The notes: generated by a model from the letters alone, not told the origin. DNA of 64,000 bases from Primula veris (GCA_963682055.1 OY821742.1:17356135-17420134), one strand, 5' to 3'; counted from the stretch's first letter, positions 9,834-20,756 are shown. Made by a program: numbers and translations.

Positions 9834-11525
9834 TCATTGGTACCCTAATCCATTTTTGGGTCCTTGAGGGTTAGAGTCTTGACCCTTTGGAATCCAAACC
9901 AAATCATCTCTATTTACTTTATACCTATAAGGGCAATATATATAATCCTCATAGTGGTCACTACGGTTACAAGTGATACATTTTTCATGCGAGATAGGTT
10001 TAACAAAACGATTATAAACTAATTTCTTTTTATACGAGTTGTTCTTATGGGAGTAACTTGGTGGTCTATTTTCATTTTTCGCCACTTGTTTGGTGAATAG
10101 ATTTTTATGTTTTGCCGCTAAGAGTGGGTTGTATCCTACACCGGTTTTATCATATGTGCCTTGTTGAGAAGCTAATATAGTACTTAGCATTTTACTTCCC
10201 TTAGTGAATTTAGCGAGAGTAAGTTCGGCGCTATCCGCCTTAATTTTACAAGAACTAAGGTCTTTAACTAACTTATCATTTTCTATGGTAAGTTCGGCAT
10301 TTTTAGAAGTGAGTGAGTCATTTTTTAAAGCTAAGTTTTCAAGTTCATCTTGTAAAGTAATTAGCATTTTTCTAAATGATTTGTTTTTACCTCTAGCTTT
10401 TTCTAAGGATGCTAACACATCATTTATATCAAGATCGTCATCACTAGAAATAGAGGAGTTAGAGGAGTGAAAGCTTACATCCTCGGTATCGTCGTCTCTA
10501 GCCATGAGACAAAGATTTGCGACTTCTTCATTGTCGCTATCGGAGCTATCATCATCGCTCTCCCATGCGGCCAAGAATGCCTTCTTGTATTCCTTTTTCT
10601 TTCCGAACTTGTCCTTTTTCTTCAAGGGACATTCGTTTTGCATATGTCCGGGTTTGTGACATTTATAGCAAATGATCTCGTCCTTTTTGGTCGATTTGTC
10701 GGAAGGCTCTCCCTTATACTCCTTTTTTCGAAATCGTTGTCCACCCTTCTTTTTCCAACTTAGGAACTTGTTGTAGCGTTTGGCGAAGAGTGCCATTTCA
10801 TCATCCTCACTAGAGGAATCGTTGTCGCTATCATCATTTGTTGTGCTTTTGAAAGCGATGCCTTTCTTCTTTTTCGAGTCATCCTCATATTTTCGAGTCG
10901 TCATATCTAGCTCATGGGTGCTCAAGGATCCTATGAGGTTGTCGAGAGAAAGTGTGTTCATGTCCTTGGCTTCTTGTATAGCCGTCACTTTCGATTCCCA
11001 TTTCCTTGGAAGACTTCGTAGGATTTTCGTTACCATCTCCTTGCTAGAGTATACCTTTTCAAGTCTTTTAAGATCATTAGTAATCTTAGTAAAACGAGTA
11101 TACATGGAAGCAATAGACTCGTCATCATCGACTTTAAATAATTCATAATCATGAATAAACATGCTAATTTTAGAGTCCTTAACTTGACTAGTTCCTTCGT
11201 GCATAATAGCTAGCTTATCCCACATTTGCTTAGCGGTGTCACAACCGGAAATCTTATCATATTCACTAGGCGAGAGCGCACAAGTAATGGAAGTCATAGC
11301 CCTACAATTTAGGGAAAACGCAAGGCGTTCATCGGAATCTAGTTCCTCTACAAGTTTATCTTCGCCATTTCTCCTAGACGTTTTATAGCCTTTACTAATA
11401 CTTATCCATTGGTCTATCTCAAAACCACATAGAAAATTTTTCATAAGGTCTCTCCAATAGGGATAGTTAGTACCGTCAAAGAATGGTGGCCTAGTTATGG
11501 ATTTAGAGTCGGCGTATGAAGACAT
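9834..11525 (-). CDS. Sirevirus Gag
   Basis: This intact 563-codon frame starts 53 bases after the primer-binding site. The N-terminal half is the copia Gag core (FFDGTNYPYWRDLMKNFL near residues 14-31; ITCALSPSEYDKISGCDTAK near 80-99). A basic and acidic low-complexity stretch follows, then a CCHC zinc knuckle (CYKCHKPGHMQNEC, near residues 287-300) that binds RNA in virus-like particles. After it come acidic Ser/Asp runs, a predicted coiled coil (about 375-440: long Leu/Glu/Lys/Asn stretches), and a second Cys/His cluster near CITCNRSDHYEDYIYC. It is longer than typical copia Gag, as usual in Sireviruses. It ends 22 bases before the first Met of the pol frame, which lies in a different frame, so Pol needs frameshifting or another strategy. 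Confidence 0.93.
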   Translation of the reverse strand: MSSYADSKSITRPPFFDGTNYPYWRDLMKNFLCGFEIDQWISISKGYKTSRRNGEDKLVEELDSDERLAFSLNCRAMTSITCALSPSEYDKISGCDTAKQMWDKLAIMHEGTSQVKDSKISMFIHDYELFKVDDDESIASMYTRFTKITNDLKRLEKVYSSKEMVTKILRSLPRKWESKVTAIQEAKDMNTLSLDNLIGSLSTHELDMTTRKYEDDSKKKKGIAFKSTTNDDSDNDSSSEDDEMALFAKRYNKFLSWKKKGGQRFRKKEYKGEPSDKSTKKDEIICYKCHKPGHMQNECPLKKKDKFGKKKEYKKAFLAAWESDDDSSDSDNEEVANLCLMARDDDTEDVSFHSSNSSISSDDDLDINDVLASLEKARGKNKSFRKMLITLQDELENLALKNDSLTSKNAELTIENDKLVKDLSSCKIKADSAELTLAKFTKGSKMLSTILASQQGTYDKTGVGYNPLLAAKHKNLFTKQVAKNENRPPSYSHKNNSYKKKLVYNRFVKPISHEKCITCNRSDHYEDYIYCPYRYKVNRDDLVWIPKGQDSNPQGPKNGLGYQ

Positions 11526-11577
11526 AGCGGATCTTTAAACTATAAAATCGTTAGATTTTTGCAAATAGAATAGCTAG

Positions 11578-11589
11578 GCTCTGATACCA
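11578..11589 (-). other. Sirevirus primer-binding site
   Basis: The minus strand reads TGGTATCAGAGC two bases after the 5' LTR. This is the standard complement of the 3' end of plant initiator tRNA-Met used by Ty1/copia elements. Confidence 0.95.
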
Positions 11590-11591
11590 AT

Positions 11592-12780
11592 TGTTGGTCC
11601 GTAGGTGTCTAAACCTTAGAGGGGGGGGGGGGGTGAATAAGTTTTTGTACGTTTTTCGCGGAATAAAATCTATGTGTTATTAACTAAGCAAATTAGCGGT
11701 TTTTATGACTAAAAACAATTTTGTTAACAAATAAGTGCTAAGTTAATCTATGTAAGCAAGGAATATAAGCAATAAATAACTTGCGAAATGTAAGAGTTAA
11801 GGGAAGAGAAATAACGCAAGATATATAGAGGTTCGGCAAAACGCGCCTACGTCCTCTCCTCGGTAGTTTCACTTCCGAGTGTTTCACTAATATCTTGGAC
11901 CAAGGTTACAACCTAACGAGCTTAATCAACCGATTTAGCTCCCTCTCACTTAATGAGTATCCCGAATGAAAAGCCTAGAACTTTTAAGCTACACTTGCTT
12001 GAAAAGCTTCTACCCGATCAATCGCTCACTAATGAGTTTATAAAATACTCTTTTACAAGTTTGATTTTGAATCACTCACTAACAAATATTATCTCGATGT
12101 TTATAAGATTACAATGAGAATATACTCGAGAATATTTTTGATTACAAGTGAGAAATAAGTAGTATAAGCTTGAAGGATTTCTTAGTAGGAATTGCTTAAA
12201 AGTTGTGAATGCTTGGATGATCCTTCCTTGAAGATTTTGGGGCTTTTTGTAGGGTGAAAAAGTCCAGCAATTAATATCAGACCGTTGCTGGTTGTTGAGT
12301 TCATTCAATGCTGTTTTTCAGCAGTTCGCCCAATTTTCAGGAATAGCTTAAAAGCTGGAGTTTGAAATATTACAGAAACGATCGGTTGTTTCTGTAAAAC
12401 GATCGGTCATTTTTCATCTTGGCTCACTGGAAGAATTCAACACTGAAACGATCGGTCGTTGAAGCTGACGATCGGTCGTTTTTGTTCTTTGCTCACTGGA
12501 AGAAATCAATACTTAAATGATCGATCGTTTTTAGCTGTGAACAGTCGTTTTTGTGTTTCTGGGAATGTTTCGGTTTTCTCGACAACTTCGAAACCCCGTA
12601 ACTAATTCGTTTCAAATCCGATTGAGGTTCCGCTTGAACCATTGGCTTCGTAATTACGTATACTATCATTTTGAACCTTTAACACACTCGATAAATGATT
12701 AGTACGCAAAACGAGCTTTTATCATGTTTTACAAATATTGTTATCATCAAAATAATCGATTCGAAGAACGACGTTCAACA
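11592..12780 (-). mobile_element. Sirevirus 5' LTR (1189 bp)
   Basis: This is the partner of the 3166-4373 LTR, bounded by TGTT and AACA. Its outer flank on the plus strand is ATTTCCATTA, the right part of the gypsy LTR. The matching flank on the other side is lost because the element there continues into a partial second copy, so no target-site duplication can be read. Confidence 0.92.
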
Positions 12781-14003
12781 ATTTCCATTATTTGAATTGT
12801 AGAAGTTGAGGCTTTTGACATATTAATTTTGAATTAATGAGATTATGGATGGGTTTGCGTGTTTTATGAGTTGATTATGTGATATTATAGTTATTGATGA
12901 AATTGGGTGAATTTATGTTGAATAAAGATGAATTGTAGTTTATGCATACAAGGTGTTTGTTAAAATGCCTGAATGAGATTTATGTTAATAGACTTGTTTG
13001 GCTAGTTGTGAATCTAGCACCTATGATTATGGCTATTGTTGAATTACGTTAAAGTGATGTATGAGAATGTGATAATTGAATGGTTTTATATTATTGGCCG
13101 AGACCTTGTGATTTAGCTGTAGTGGCAATGGTCTATGTCTCTCCCTAATTTCGGGGACATAAGACGGCCGAGGGGATAGAGAATGACTCGTCTTACGGAC
13201 TGGAACGAGTGGCGTGAGAGGTCCCAATGTGCACTATTTATTTTATTGTTAACAATGATCTATGTCTCTCCCTAATTCTGAGGACATAAGACGACCGAAG
13301 GGATAGTGAATGACTCGTCTTACGGACTGGGACGAGTGGCGTGAGAGGTCCAAGTGCGCACTATAAATATATTTTCATGTTGGCAATGGTCTATATCTCT
13401 CCCTAATTCCGGAGACATAAGACGGCCGAAAGGATAGGGAATGACATACCTTATGGACTGGGGCAGGTGACGTGAGAGGTCCATGTATGCTATTGATGTG
13501 TGATGAAGTTATTTAATTTATCTCGTTGTAGGATGTTATTATATTTCTTTTTATATGTTGATTATCGTAATTGTTGTTTGTGGGTTCTTGCATTTATGGG
13601 ATGGAGTGACGGTATTTTGTGGTGCCGTCCCGTCTATGTTTGTGCGTGAGACTTACCGTTACAATTTTGTCTTTCAGGTACAATTTAGATTGAGACGTTC
13701 GGATAAGAGCATTAGCGCAGTATCGCATGGGCTCGGGGCACCTTTCAGTTGCTTAGACTAGTTTTTATTTGAGGTTGTAGTGTACGGGTAAATTACATTT
13801 GTTCATTTCTTTTTATATAATTTTGTTAAAACCATTTGTGTTGTATCCGCGTTTGACAAACTTTATATTTATTCATTTAATTATTGATTTAGCTCGCAAG
13901 TGTTTTCTTTTAAAATTTTAATTTTGTACCAACAGGTTTTATTTTCTTTTTGTTTAAAAAGGTCACGCATTGATGTTCGTTTTACGGATTTTGGGGTGTG
14001 ACA
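12781..14003 (+). mobile_element. Ty3/gypsy 3' LTR, right part
   Basis: AT-rich DNA runs to GGGGTGTGACA at 14003, a typical LTR end in plant gypsy elements that start TGTAATATCCC. It contains the 127-131-bp tandem repeat described separately. No coding sequence is seen. Confidence 0.55.
13125..13500 (+). repeat. Three tandem copies, 127-131-bp period, in gypsy LTR
   Basis: The phrase TCTATGTCTCTCCCTAATT recurs at 13132, 13259 and (as a variant) 13390. Each is followed by GACATAAGACGGCCGA, a TCTTACGGACTGG motif and GACGAGTGGCGTGAGAGGTCC. The third copy is the most diverged. Such internal duplications are common in the U3 region of gypsy LTRs and may be enhancer-like; that role is only inferred. 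Confidence 0.88.
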
Positions 14004-14060
14004 CCTCGGATCAATACAACTGGAAGTACTAGCTCTGTAATAATTTTTTGGTCACTTATA

Positions 14061-14266
14061 GGGTCCGTTTGGTATCGGATCAAAAAATCAGAATTTTAAA
14101 ATCTAAAAATAAAAAAATTCAACAAAAAGATTTATTCTAAATTTTTGGAATTTTGAATTATTTTGACTTTTTAAGAATAAAAAAAATAATAGTAACCAAA
14201 CACTTATTATAAAATATGGATTTTCAAAATCTAAAAATCATCCAAAAAATATGATACCAAACACGC
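14061..14266. mobile_element. Probable MITE with GTTTGGTATC terminal inverted repeats
   Basis: The left end GGGTCCGTTTGGTATC (14061-14076) is answered by GATACCAAACACGC (14253-14266), giving a 10-bp perfect inverted repeat within longer imperfect ends. The interior is very AT-rich and noncoding. No clear target duplication is visible, so the superfamily is uncertain. Confidence 0.5.
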
Positions 14267-15985
14267 GCAAGCACAAAAGGAAGGATTTTAAACCAAATTA
14301 AGTAACGTCTTTGAAAACTAATGGTATGAAGAACCAACGAGTACAAGGGACTGGTCGACGACACTCCAGTTTGGTAGCAAGAATGGATTCTTTCTTTTTA
14401 ATAATTGAAACTCAATCTCCATAAATTGGTAATGGATCCTTGCTTGATCTCTGACACGTGTATTAAGGACACGTATTTTTGGTGGTCTTGGAAACTGAAT
14501 ATCTGTATATGGCCGTAGTGCAGTAGTAAAGTGTGCAACAAAGGCTAGCATCAGTGAAATGTTGTTCCTTATGATTGATTACATATAAAAAAAAGTGAAG
14601 AGAGTAATATGTTCTATAAAAGGTACAGCTCAAGTTGCGCTATACACATAATGCCTATCTAATATGTGATCATTAGAAACAAGTCACACCGAGAAAGAGA
14701 TGCTTTCAGAGGAAATCGGTAGACGTCAGTGTGTGTCTTAATCACCGCACTAAAAGAAACATTCAGTTTAAACACACATATGCTCTGAACAAAAGCCCAA
14801 GTTCTTTGCAGAACAGTAAACCGACAGATGTTGGTAGCAGAGCCGAGCGAAGATGTAAATTTCAAAAAAAAGAAACCTTTAGAGAGAGCTTCTCAAACAC
14901 TGTCTTGCTGCAACATTTGTCAAAATTTAAACAAAATTAGATTCACGACATCTATAATAAATTAATTGTCTACATGTATCCAAAATGCAATGGGATTCAA
15001 GTCGATGCTCATCACCGAGTACAATGTCAACATGTACTCCGTATTGCAATAATTTGTGAACACAAAAAGAATTTATCCTTAAATTTAAGAAATAAGCAGC
15101 AATTAATTAGCCACATGTTGCACTTCTGATTTGAGGTTCATATTATAGTCAAATTTGATGATCAAGAAGTTGTACTAATAGCCATAACAATTTTTACAAG
15201 GTCGAAAAGCCACCAGCCAATGCCGTTAAAGTTTTAAATACTGCAATATGCATACAAATTTTTGTGCTAAAAATAGGGTTATCAGAAAAAAAATCAAGTA
15301 AACGATCTAAAATAGCTGCAATTGCTATAGAACACCGAAACAGAATGAAGGCTAAAAAACATTAACACTTCTAAAGCAGATTTTATAGCTGTTCCAATTG
15401 CATTTATTTTTAACATATACCTAAGCATGCACAAGCAAAGATGCAAGTAAACAACTCTTCTTCTAGTTCGTTTGAGATCGTATAGGTAGGCATTCAAGTG
15501 GAAAGTAAATACTATAGGAGGTGAATTCAATTATAAACAAGCTCCATGTATAACAGCAGTATGTTTGTTTGCCATAAGCATGTCGAAAATGGAATTGTAA
15601 AGTCACTCCTATCTGTAATGCAGCTTCTATGCAGAAGAAATTTGAGCCCTATACCAATTAAACATTATTATTAGGTTTTAGTATTAATTTTAATTTTTAT
15701 TAGCATAAATTACCTTTTTAAAATATTTTAATTTGGTTTTGACACCCAACCTAAATATAAAAGCGGTTCAAATTCTATTTTATCCCATTAACTCTTAACA
15801 GTTTCTCTCTCTAAAATCATACTACAATACACCCACCACCACTCCGATGATAGAGCTCCGGCGCTGTTAGAGATCCGATGACGGAGCTCCATCGCTACGA
15901 GATCTGCCGCGATCTGCTTATCTGATAAAACCCGTAAGAGTTGGGGAAATTTAGACGAGAAACTGAGAAAATATAGACGAGAAAC
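14267..15985. other. Intergenic, no gene recognised
   Basis: Short reading frames occur on both strands, but none has a recognisable domain or splice pattern. The AT content is ordinary for this window. The last 200 bases (15782-15985) look like a plant 5' leader (CT-rich, with CCACCACC and GGAGCTCC motifs) lying next to the LTR-like repeat that begins at 15986. Confidence 0.5.
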
Positions 15986-16168
15986 TGAGAATTTAGGAGA
16001 GATAAACAGACTAGGGTTGCCCCTTTTCACAAACTAATCAATTCATAAGTAAATCTGAGAGTCCTACTCTTTACAAATAGGCCTAAAAAAGGACCAACAG
16101 TGCGAATAATTAAATAATGAGACGGTCCAAATAATTAAAGTAAACACCAAAAAGAATTATTCTTACCA
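15986..16168 (-). repeat. 3' LTR-like repeat of a non-autonomous element
   Basis: About 183 bases match 18782-18959 closely in the same orientation. On the minus strand both copies start TGGTAAGAATAATT / TGATAAGAATAATT, and this copy is preceded by an AAGGGGGATGGAA polypurine tract (16169-16181), as expected for a 3' LTR. The ending near TCTCA is approximate. Confidence 0.65.
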
Positions 16169-18036
16169 TTCCATCCCCCTTAACAACAACCTTGACCTCA
16201 AACTTGCTCTCAGGTGTGATGTCTAGCAGATAATATCACACGTGCATTCCGTCTTCCACGATCCGGCGGAAGCCCGAACACACTCCTCCAACCAGTCAAG
16301 CGATCCCTACCGCGATCATATGGAAACCAAATTAAACTCTGCAACCCTCTCAAACGATTGTATTCCTGAATTTTTGGTGCTCGACCAAACCAACATCCCC
16401 AAGAGAACCAAATGCCATCCTGCAATATCTCATGTAAAACCTCGCTAGAATGAATATACGCAAATAAACCACCACAAATACAATAAATCTCCTTCAAATA
16501 CTCGGCTCGATCGTCAAACCGAAAATGCTCCCAATAAGGGGATCGACGTAAGCAAGATGGGGTTTGGTCTCAAAATCAAACAAACCCGTCCATAATACTC
16601 TAAGGTGCGTCATTGTCAGGTTTATACCGCAAGCATCGTATTTTCCGAAACAGTCCGTAATGACTTTGTTTAGGAAAAATAACCAATTATCCGGATAATA
16701 GAAGTTCTAACGTAGATCTCCTGAATAAATATCTTGTTGTATAGCTGAATTTACTAACCCGAACCTCTGTATTCCAAGGATAATCACCAAAAAACTTCAC
16801 ACCCAAACTATCAGTCAGACCACGACAATAACCCGTACATTCGCAATTATAAATATATTCAAACAAGTATAAAGTAACCATTTTCCGAAAACTATATCTC
16901 ACAAACGGAAGATCGGTAAAGAGTGAATCGAGCGTCCAAATCCCCCTAACAGTCGTAGGTATTTTTACACAAAGTTTCACAGAATTTAAACAATTTTGAA
17001 GTGGCGTAAAATTGGTTTTTGTGCAACGTATCAACTCTGCCCATAAAAAATTGAATTGCAATATAAACTTCAAAATTTTATATCTCATAAACCGTACATT
17101 CAAATGCCGCGATTCAAGTTTCAGAATGTTTTTGAATGTCTTGGCTAAAAACTTGCCAAGCAGTTCTGAAAAATAAAATCGTTTGCTGTATGAGAAGATA
17201 ATTTTCATGAACATCACCATGCAGTTTTTCCAGCAGCAGTAATCTGGAACCTTTGAAAAATCATTACTCGGTCCTCGATGATCCAAACACATCAATTTTA
17301 GCGCCCACGTGACCGCATACAAGCCCACTATCAAGTCACCAAATTTCAGTCGAACTAAAAACTGTTTCCCATGGTAAACATTTATTTTTCTACACAGCAG
17401 TCTAGCTGTCCAAACAGAAAAAAACTGCACATATGCCCAACTTTGAAAATTGATAAGTAAATAACCGTTTAACCAATAAACCAACGAACTCCATATTATT
17501 TTCAATTTCATCATAAATAGAATACCTGTTATGGGACAGTACTGATGCAGCACATGATTTAAAATTCAAAATAGTAATCTCATGTAATATTGTTGCACTT
17601 ACTAATAGCTTTTTGATCTTTAGCTCAAAGTTAACACATCTTATCATTAATGGTAAATTTAACCCACACGTGACCTAATCTTTTTTGCAATCCAAATACT
17701 ATCAATGTAGGCCCAATAACAAAATTCTCTCTCCACTGACCTAACTCTTCTCTACGCATGTAAAATATAAATCGCAATCTATTATACACAAAAATCATAG
17801 GGACGCGGCCAAATCTACCGATAAGCGTCTCACGGCCGTAAGAGTAATACCCCACAATACCAATTTTTGGTGCTTTTATTTTACCGCGATCAGTTAATGT
17901 GGTAATGAAAATATTATTTTCAATAAAGAGTAAAAGTCTTTATTACCCATTAACCTAATCCTGGCTGACGCAAAAGCATGAGGGCCGAATTTTTCGCCAT
18001 TATACCTTCATGCTTAGTCCCAAGCGGCGGCAATAA

Positions 18037-18618
18037 TCATCCTCCTTCGGTTGTCTCTCTCTCTTTCTTCACCTCCGAACTCTTCATATCTCCACTTTCT
18101 CTCTTCTCTTCTATCTTCTTCCAACGTTCGTCGGGCCACGGTGGCGGTGGCGGAGCTACTGGTAGCGCTGATGGCATGCCTCCACCAGCTCTCATTTTCT
18201 GCAGCGGTGGTGATGGCGGCGTAGACGACGATCTGCCTCTGTCCCTTTTCTTTTTTATTGGTTGTAACGTAGTTGGAAACCAATCGGATAATTGAAGCGG
18301 TGACGGTACAATTACCGGTTCTTCATCTAATTCAGTCTTGGGCTCGGGCTGAATTTTTATTTCTTTTTCAAACAATGTTTCTTGTTCTGTTTCGATAGTA
18401 AGTGATGGTGGATGGTCTACAGTGGTTGTTGAGGAAAGTACGGGTTGTGCCGAGAACGGTGCAGGGTGCAGTGGTGGTTGTGGCGGTGGTGGTGGCGGCG
18501 CATGAATAACTCTGTTCGGCGAGACTAGGGTTTCGGCCGTCGTATGTTCTAACCCGTCTGGTATTTTCACCCCACGATCACGAGCCACTATCAACAATTT
18601 TTCAATCACTTTATCCAT
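18037..18618 (-). CDS. Proline-rich hypothetical ORF inside LTR-like element
   Basis: This is a 193-codon frame. Residues 1-30 are helix-like (MDKVIEKLLIVARDRGVKIP). Proline runs follow (about residues 40-55 and 150-160), with an acidic stretch near 80-105 and a charged Lys/Glu tail. No known domain is seen. It sits just inside the 5' repeat, where gag would lie in an LTR element. A 30-codon frame (18606-18698) overlaps its start by 13 bases. Together they would give a continuous helix-rich N-terminus if one base were extra, so a frameshifted single ORF is possible. Its origin, as degenerate gag or as a captured host fragment, is unresolved. Confidence 0.4.
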   Translation of the reverse strand: MDKVIEKLLIVARDRGVKIPDGLEHTTAETLVSPNRVIHAPPPPPPQPPLHPAPFSAQPVLSSTTTVDHPPSLTIETEQETLFEKEIKIQPEPKTELDEEPVIVPSPLQLSDWFPTTLQPIKKKRDRGRSSSTPPSPPLQKMRAGGGMPSALPVAPPPPPWPDERWKKIEEKRESGDMKSSEVKKERETTEGG

Positions 18619-18698
18619 TTTGGCTCTAGACCTGGATGTTGTTCATCCAATTGATCCATATACTTGTTTACTAGAGATAATATGGCTTGGAGATCCAT
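18606..18698 (-). CDS. Short 30-codon ORF overlapping the proline-rich ORF
   Basis: The frame begins MDLQAILSLVNKYMDQLDEQ and ends 13 bases inside the next ORF, in a different frame. Its helical composition resembles the start of that ORF. It is probably the 5' part of one original frame rather than a separate gene. Confidence 0.3.
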   Translation of the reverse strand: MDLQAILSLVNKYMDQLDEQHPGLEPKWIK

Positions 18699-18781
18699 AA
18701 TATTTAGGTTATTTATTTATTTATTATTTAATAAGGAAAAAAAAAAATATGTCTCAAAAATCAAGCCAGAAAGGAAGAAAT

Positions 18782-18959
18782 ATAGAATTTAGGAGAGATA
18801 AACATACTAGGGTTGCCTTTTTCACAAACTAATCAATAAGTAAAACTGAGAGTCCACTCTTTACAAATAGGCCTAAAAAAACGACCAACAGTACGAATAA
18901 TTAAATAATGAGACGGTCCAAATAATTAAAGTAAACACCAAAAAAAATTATTCTTATCA
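18782..18959 (-). repeat. 5' LTR-like repeat of the non-autonomous element
   Basis: This is the direct repeat partner of 15986-16168. The shared block includes GACGGTCCAAATAATTAAAG, ACTCTTTACAAATAGGCCTA and ACTAGGGTTGCC on the plus strand. The differences are small indels and substitutions. No canonical primer-binding site follows it on the minus strand, which weakens the LTR reading. Confidence 0.6.
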
Positions 18960-19660
18960 TTATCTATCTCTCCCTCTCTTTTCTGGTTATGATTATATAT
19001 ATATACACAAGTCTACATCTATACATATACTATTAATCGTACCACACACATTGCGTGTGTGACATACAATGCAATTAAAATATAGAAAATAAATGTATTT
19101 ATGATACAAATATGTAGATAATGCAAAAAAATATTATGAGATGATAATACTTAAAAGAATGTTTGATTGTTAAAAATGGATAAATAGTGTTATTAGTTAT
19201 TAATTTTTATATTATTTTATGTGAGCATGATATTATTATAATTAATAAAAAAAAGTATAAGGGTATTTTTGAAAAAAAATCGTTAAATTGGACAAACTCA
19301 TTTGACTTTGTTGACTTATTATAATAGAATAATACATATCTATCTATATATATATATGTATATATATATTATTAATCGTACCTCACGCGTTGCGAGTTCG
19401 CTACGTATATAAATATGATTCCGAAATAATAAATTTAAAATTAAAAAAAAAAAATGATGGAATGAATATAATAAATTAATAATTATACCGGTAAAGAGTA
19501 ATAGAAGTATGTGTGAGAAGTAACATATGAGTATATAATTAATTAGTAAATTAGAATGACTATTTCTGAAAAAATGGTCAAAATTTGACAGATTCATTTC
19601 TTTTGAATTGTGTTATATTATTATGAGATCTATATCTGTACATATATATCGTAATATCCC
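18960..19660. repeat. Two diverged tandem units with TATA-rich spacers
   Basis: ATTAATCGTACC followed by a TTGCG motif occurs at about 19030 and again at about 19370, each time after a (TA)n or ATACATATA stretch. The ends also match: a TTGACTTTGTTGACTTATTAT-like segment at about 19300 and its variant at about 19590. The unit length is roughly 300-340 bases. No gene is present. Confidence 0.55.
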
Positions 19661-20004
19661 GATGAGGCCATCCCATCCCAGCCCGTGCCTCCACCTCCAC
19701 CGCCACCGCCAGACGATAACGGAGATCCGTCTCCTTCTCTATTACACTTGTCGTTACTGCTTACAAATCAGTCGTTCATTAAACTGTCATAATTACAGAA
19801 AAATATGTCTGATTTTAGATTACCCACTCTAAACCAAAGTTTGGTTCAAAACGATTTACCCAGCTGTCATGTTATAAAAGATATTTGTAAAACTTGTTAT
19901 ATGGCGTGCTTGGGCATTGGCAGCTTGTGTACAAAAGTTTAAAATAAGAATTTATAATTTAAAATTAAAAAAAAGTTGGAGAACGGGATTGGAGTTGCAC
20001 ACAC
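19661..20004. other. Intergenic, GC-rich patch then AT-rich DNA
   Basis: A short GC-rich patch at 19670-19735 (CCTCCACCTCCACCGCC) could be a fragment of a coding leader, but no frame extends from it. The remainder is AT-rich. I see no feature. Confidence 0.4.
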
Positions 20005-20695
20005 TACGGGTGTCATTTTTTACCCATTTTACCAACCGACCGTTTTTCAAGCCGAATCAATCAAGTCGGTACTAAAAGTTTGGTATACCGACATTACATT
20101 ATGATACAACCGAACCGATCTTTAAAAGTTGGTTCGGTTTCGGTATTCGTTTGGTAAGTTTGATACGATAACGATTCAAACCAAAATAGTAAAATATACT
20201 ATATAGACAAATAAAATAAAACACTTATATACATTTAATTATTAACGTTATTATAATATACTTATATTACTTTTCTAGTAAATATTTATAATATTTTTAT
20301 TTATTTATAAATTTGACTAGAAATATCTAATAGTATTTACTCTTTTATGCAAAATAATAATAATAAAGGTAACAATAATATAAATAAATATTTTTTTTAA
20401 TCTACTATTTTTAAAACTTTATACTATGTTTTTTTTCCCAAATCGCACAATTTTTCTATCATCACTTGTGAACTCTAAAGTTTGGTATAAAACCGAAACC
20501 GAACCGAACCAACCGAATAGTTTGGTATACCGAAAGTTCGGTATACCGAATTTTTTAGTTCGGTAATGATATAAAAATTGGTATACCGAATTTTTTAGTT
20601 CGGTAATGGTATAAAAATTCTCAAACCAAATTAGTTTGATACAGTATCGGTATGTAGTCAAAAAATTCGGTACCGAACCGATGCCACCCCACACT
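20005..20695. repeat. Fold-back repeat rich in TTCGGTATACCGAA palindromes
   Basis: One end holds GGTGTCATTTTTTACCC followed by AACCGAACCG-type motifs. The other end holds ACCGAACCGATGCCACCCC, which pairs loosely with the first. Within it, a 40-bp unit starting GGTATACCGAATTTTTTAG is duplicated in tandem at 20540 and 20580, and several perfect palindromes of GGTATACC type occur. The pattern resembles the common plant MITE-like repeats built from GGTTCGGT and its complement. No ORF is credible. Confidence 0.55.
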
Positions 20696-20756
20696 GGAGT
20701 TGCAAATTGAGCCTTTCTTTTTTTAATTTCAAATCAGCCCACTAAAGTGCACACAT

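Larger units (their letters stand above)
16169..18781 (-). mobile_element. Internal region of probable non-autonomous LTR element
   Basis: About 2.6 kb lie between two direct repeats. The minus-strand tail (16169-16225) reads a TTGAGGTCAAGGTTGTTGTTAAGGGGG-like end, similar in style to gypsy internal ends. No reverse transcriptase, integrase or protease can be read, so any movement would depend on other elements. The 5' end carries two overlapping small ORFs. The middle (16230-17870) has one 288-codon minus-strand frame with no recognisable domain and biased, AT-driven composition, which I do not call a gene. Confidence 0.55.

Noticed and set aside
10204..11148. Plus-strand frames opposite the Sirevirus gag
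   Set aside because: They are shadows of the antisense gag frame, rich in Ser/Leu as expected from complementing Lys/Glu-rich codons.
13033..13227. Frames in the gypsy LTR tandem repeat
   Set aside because: The openness results from the repeat and no domain is present.
16687..17553. A 288-codon minus-strand frame inside the LTR-flanked element
   Set aside because: It has no recognisable domain, unusual Trp/Cys/Phe-rich composition typical of translated AT-rich noncoding DNA, and overlapping open frames on the same strand. Length alone is not enough.
17978..18295. Plus-strand frame opposite the proline-rich ORF
   Set aside because: It is antisense to Pro/Ser-rich codons; Gly and Ser runs mirror the real frame.
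18037..18698. Overlapping small ORFs as an endogenous pararetrovirus
   Set aside because: The short overlapping frames recall badnavirus organisation, but there is no reverse transcriptase, movement protein or tRNA-Met primer site, and the direct repeats fit an LTR element better.
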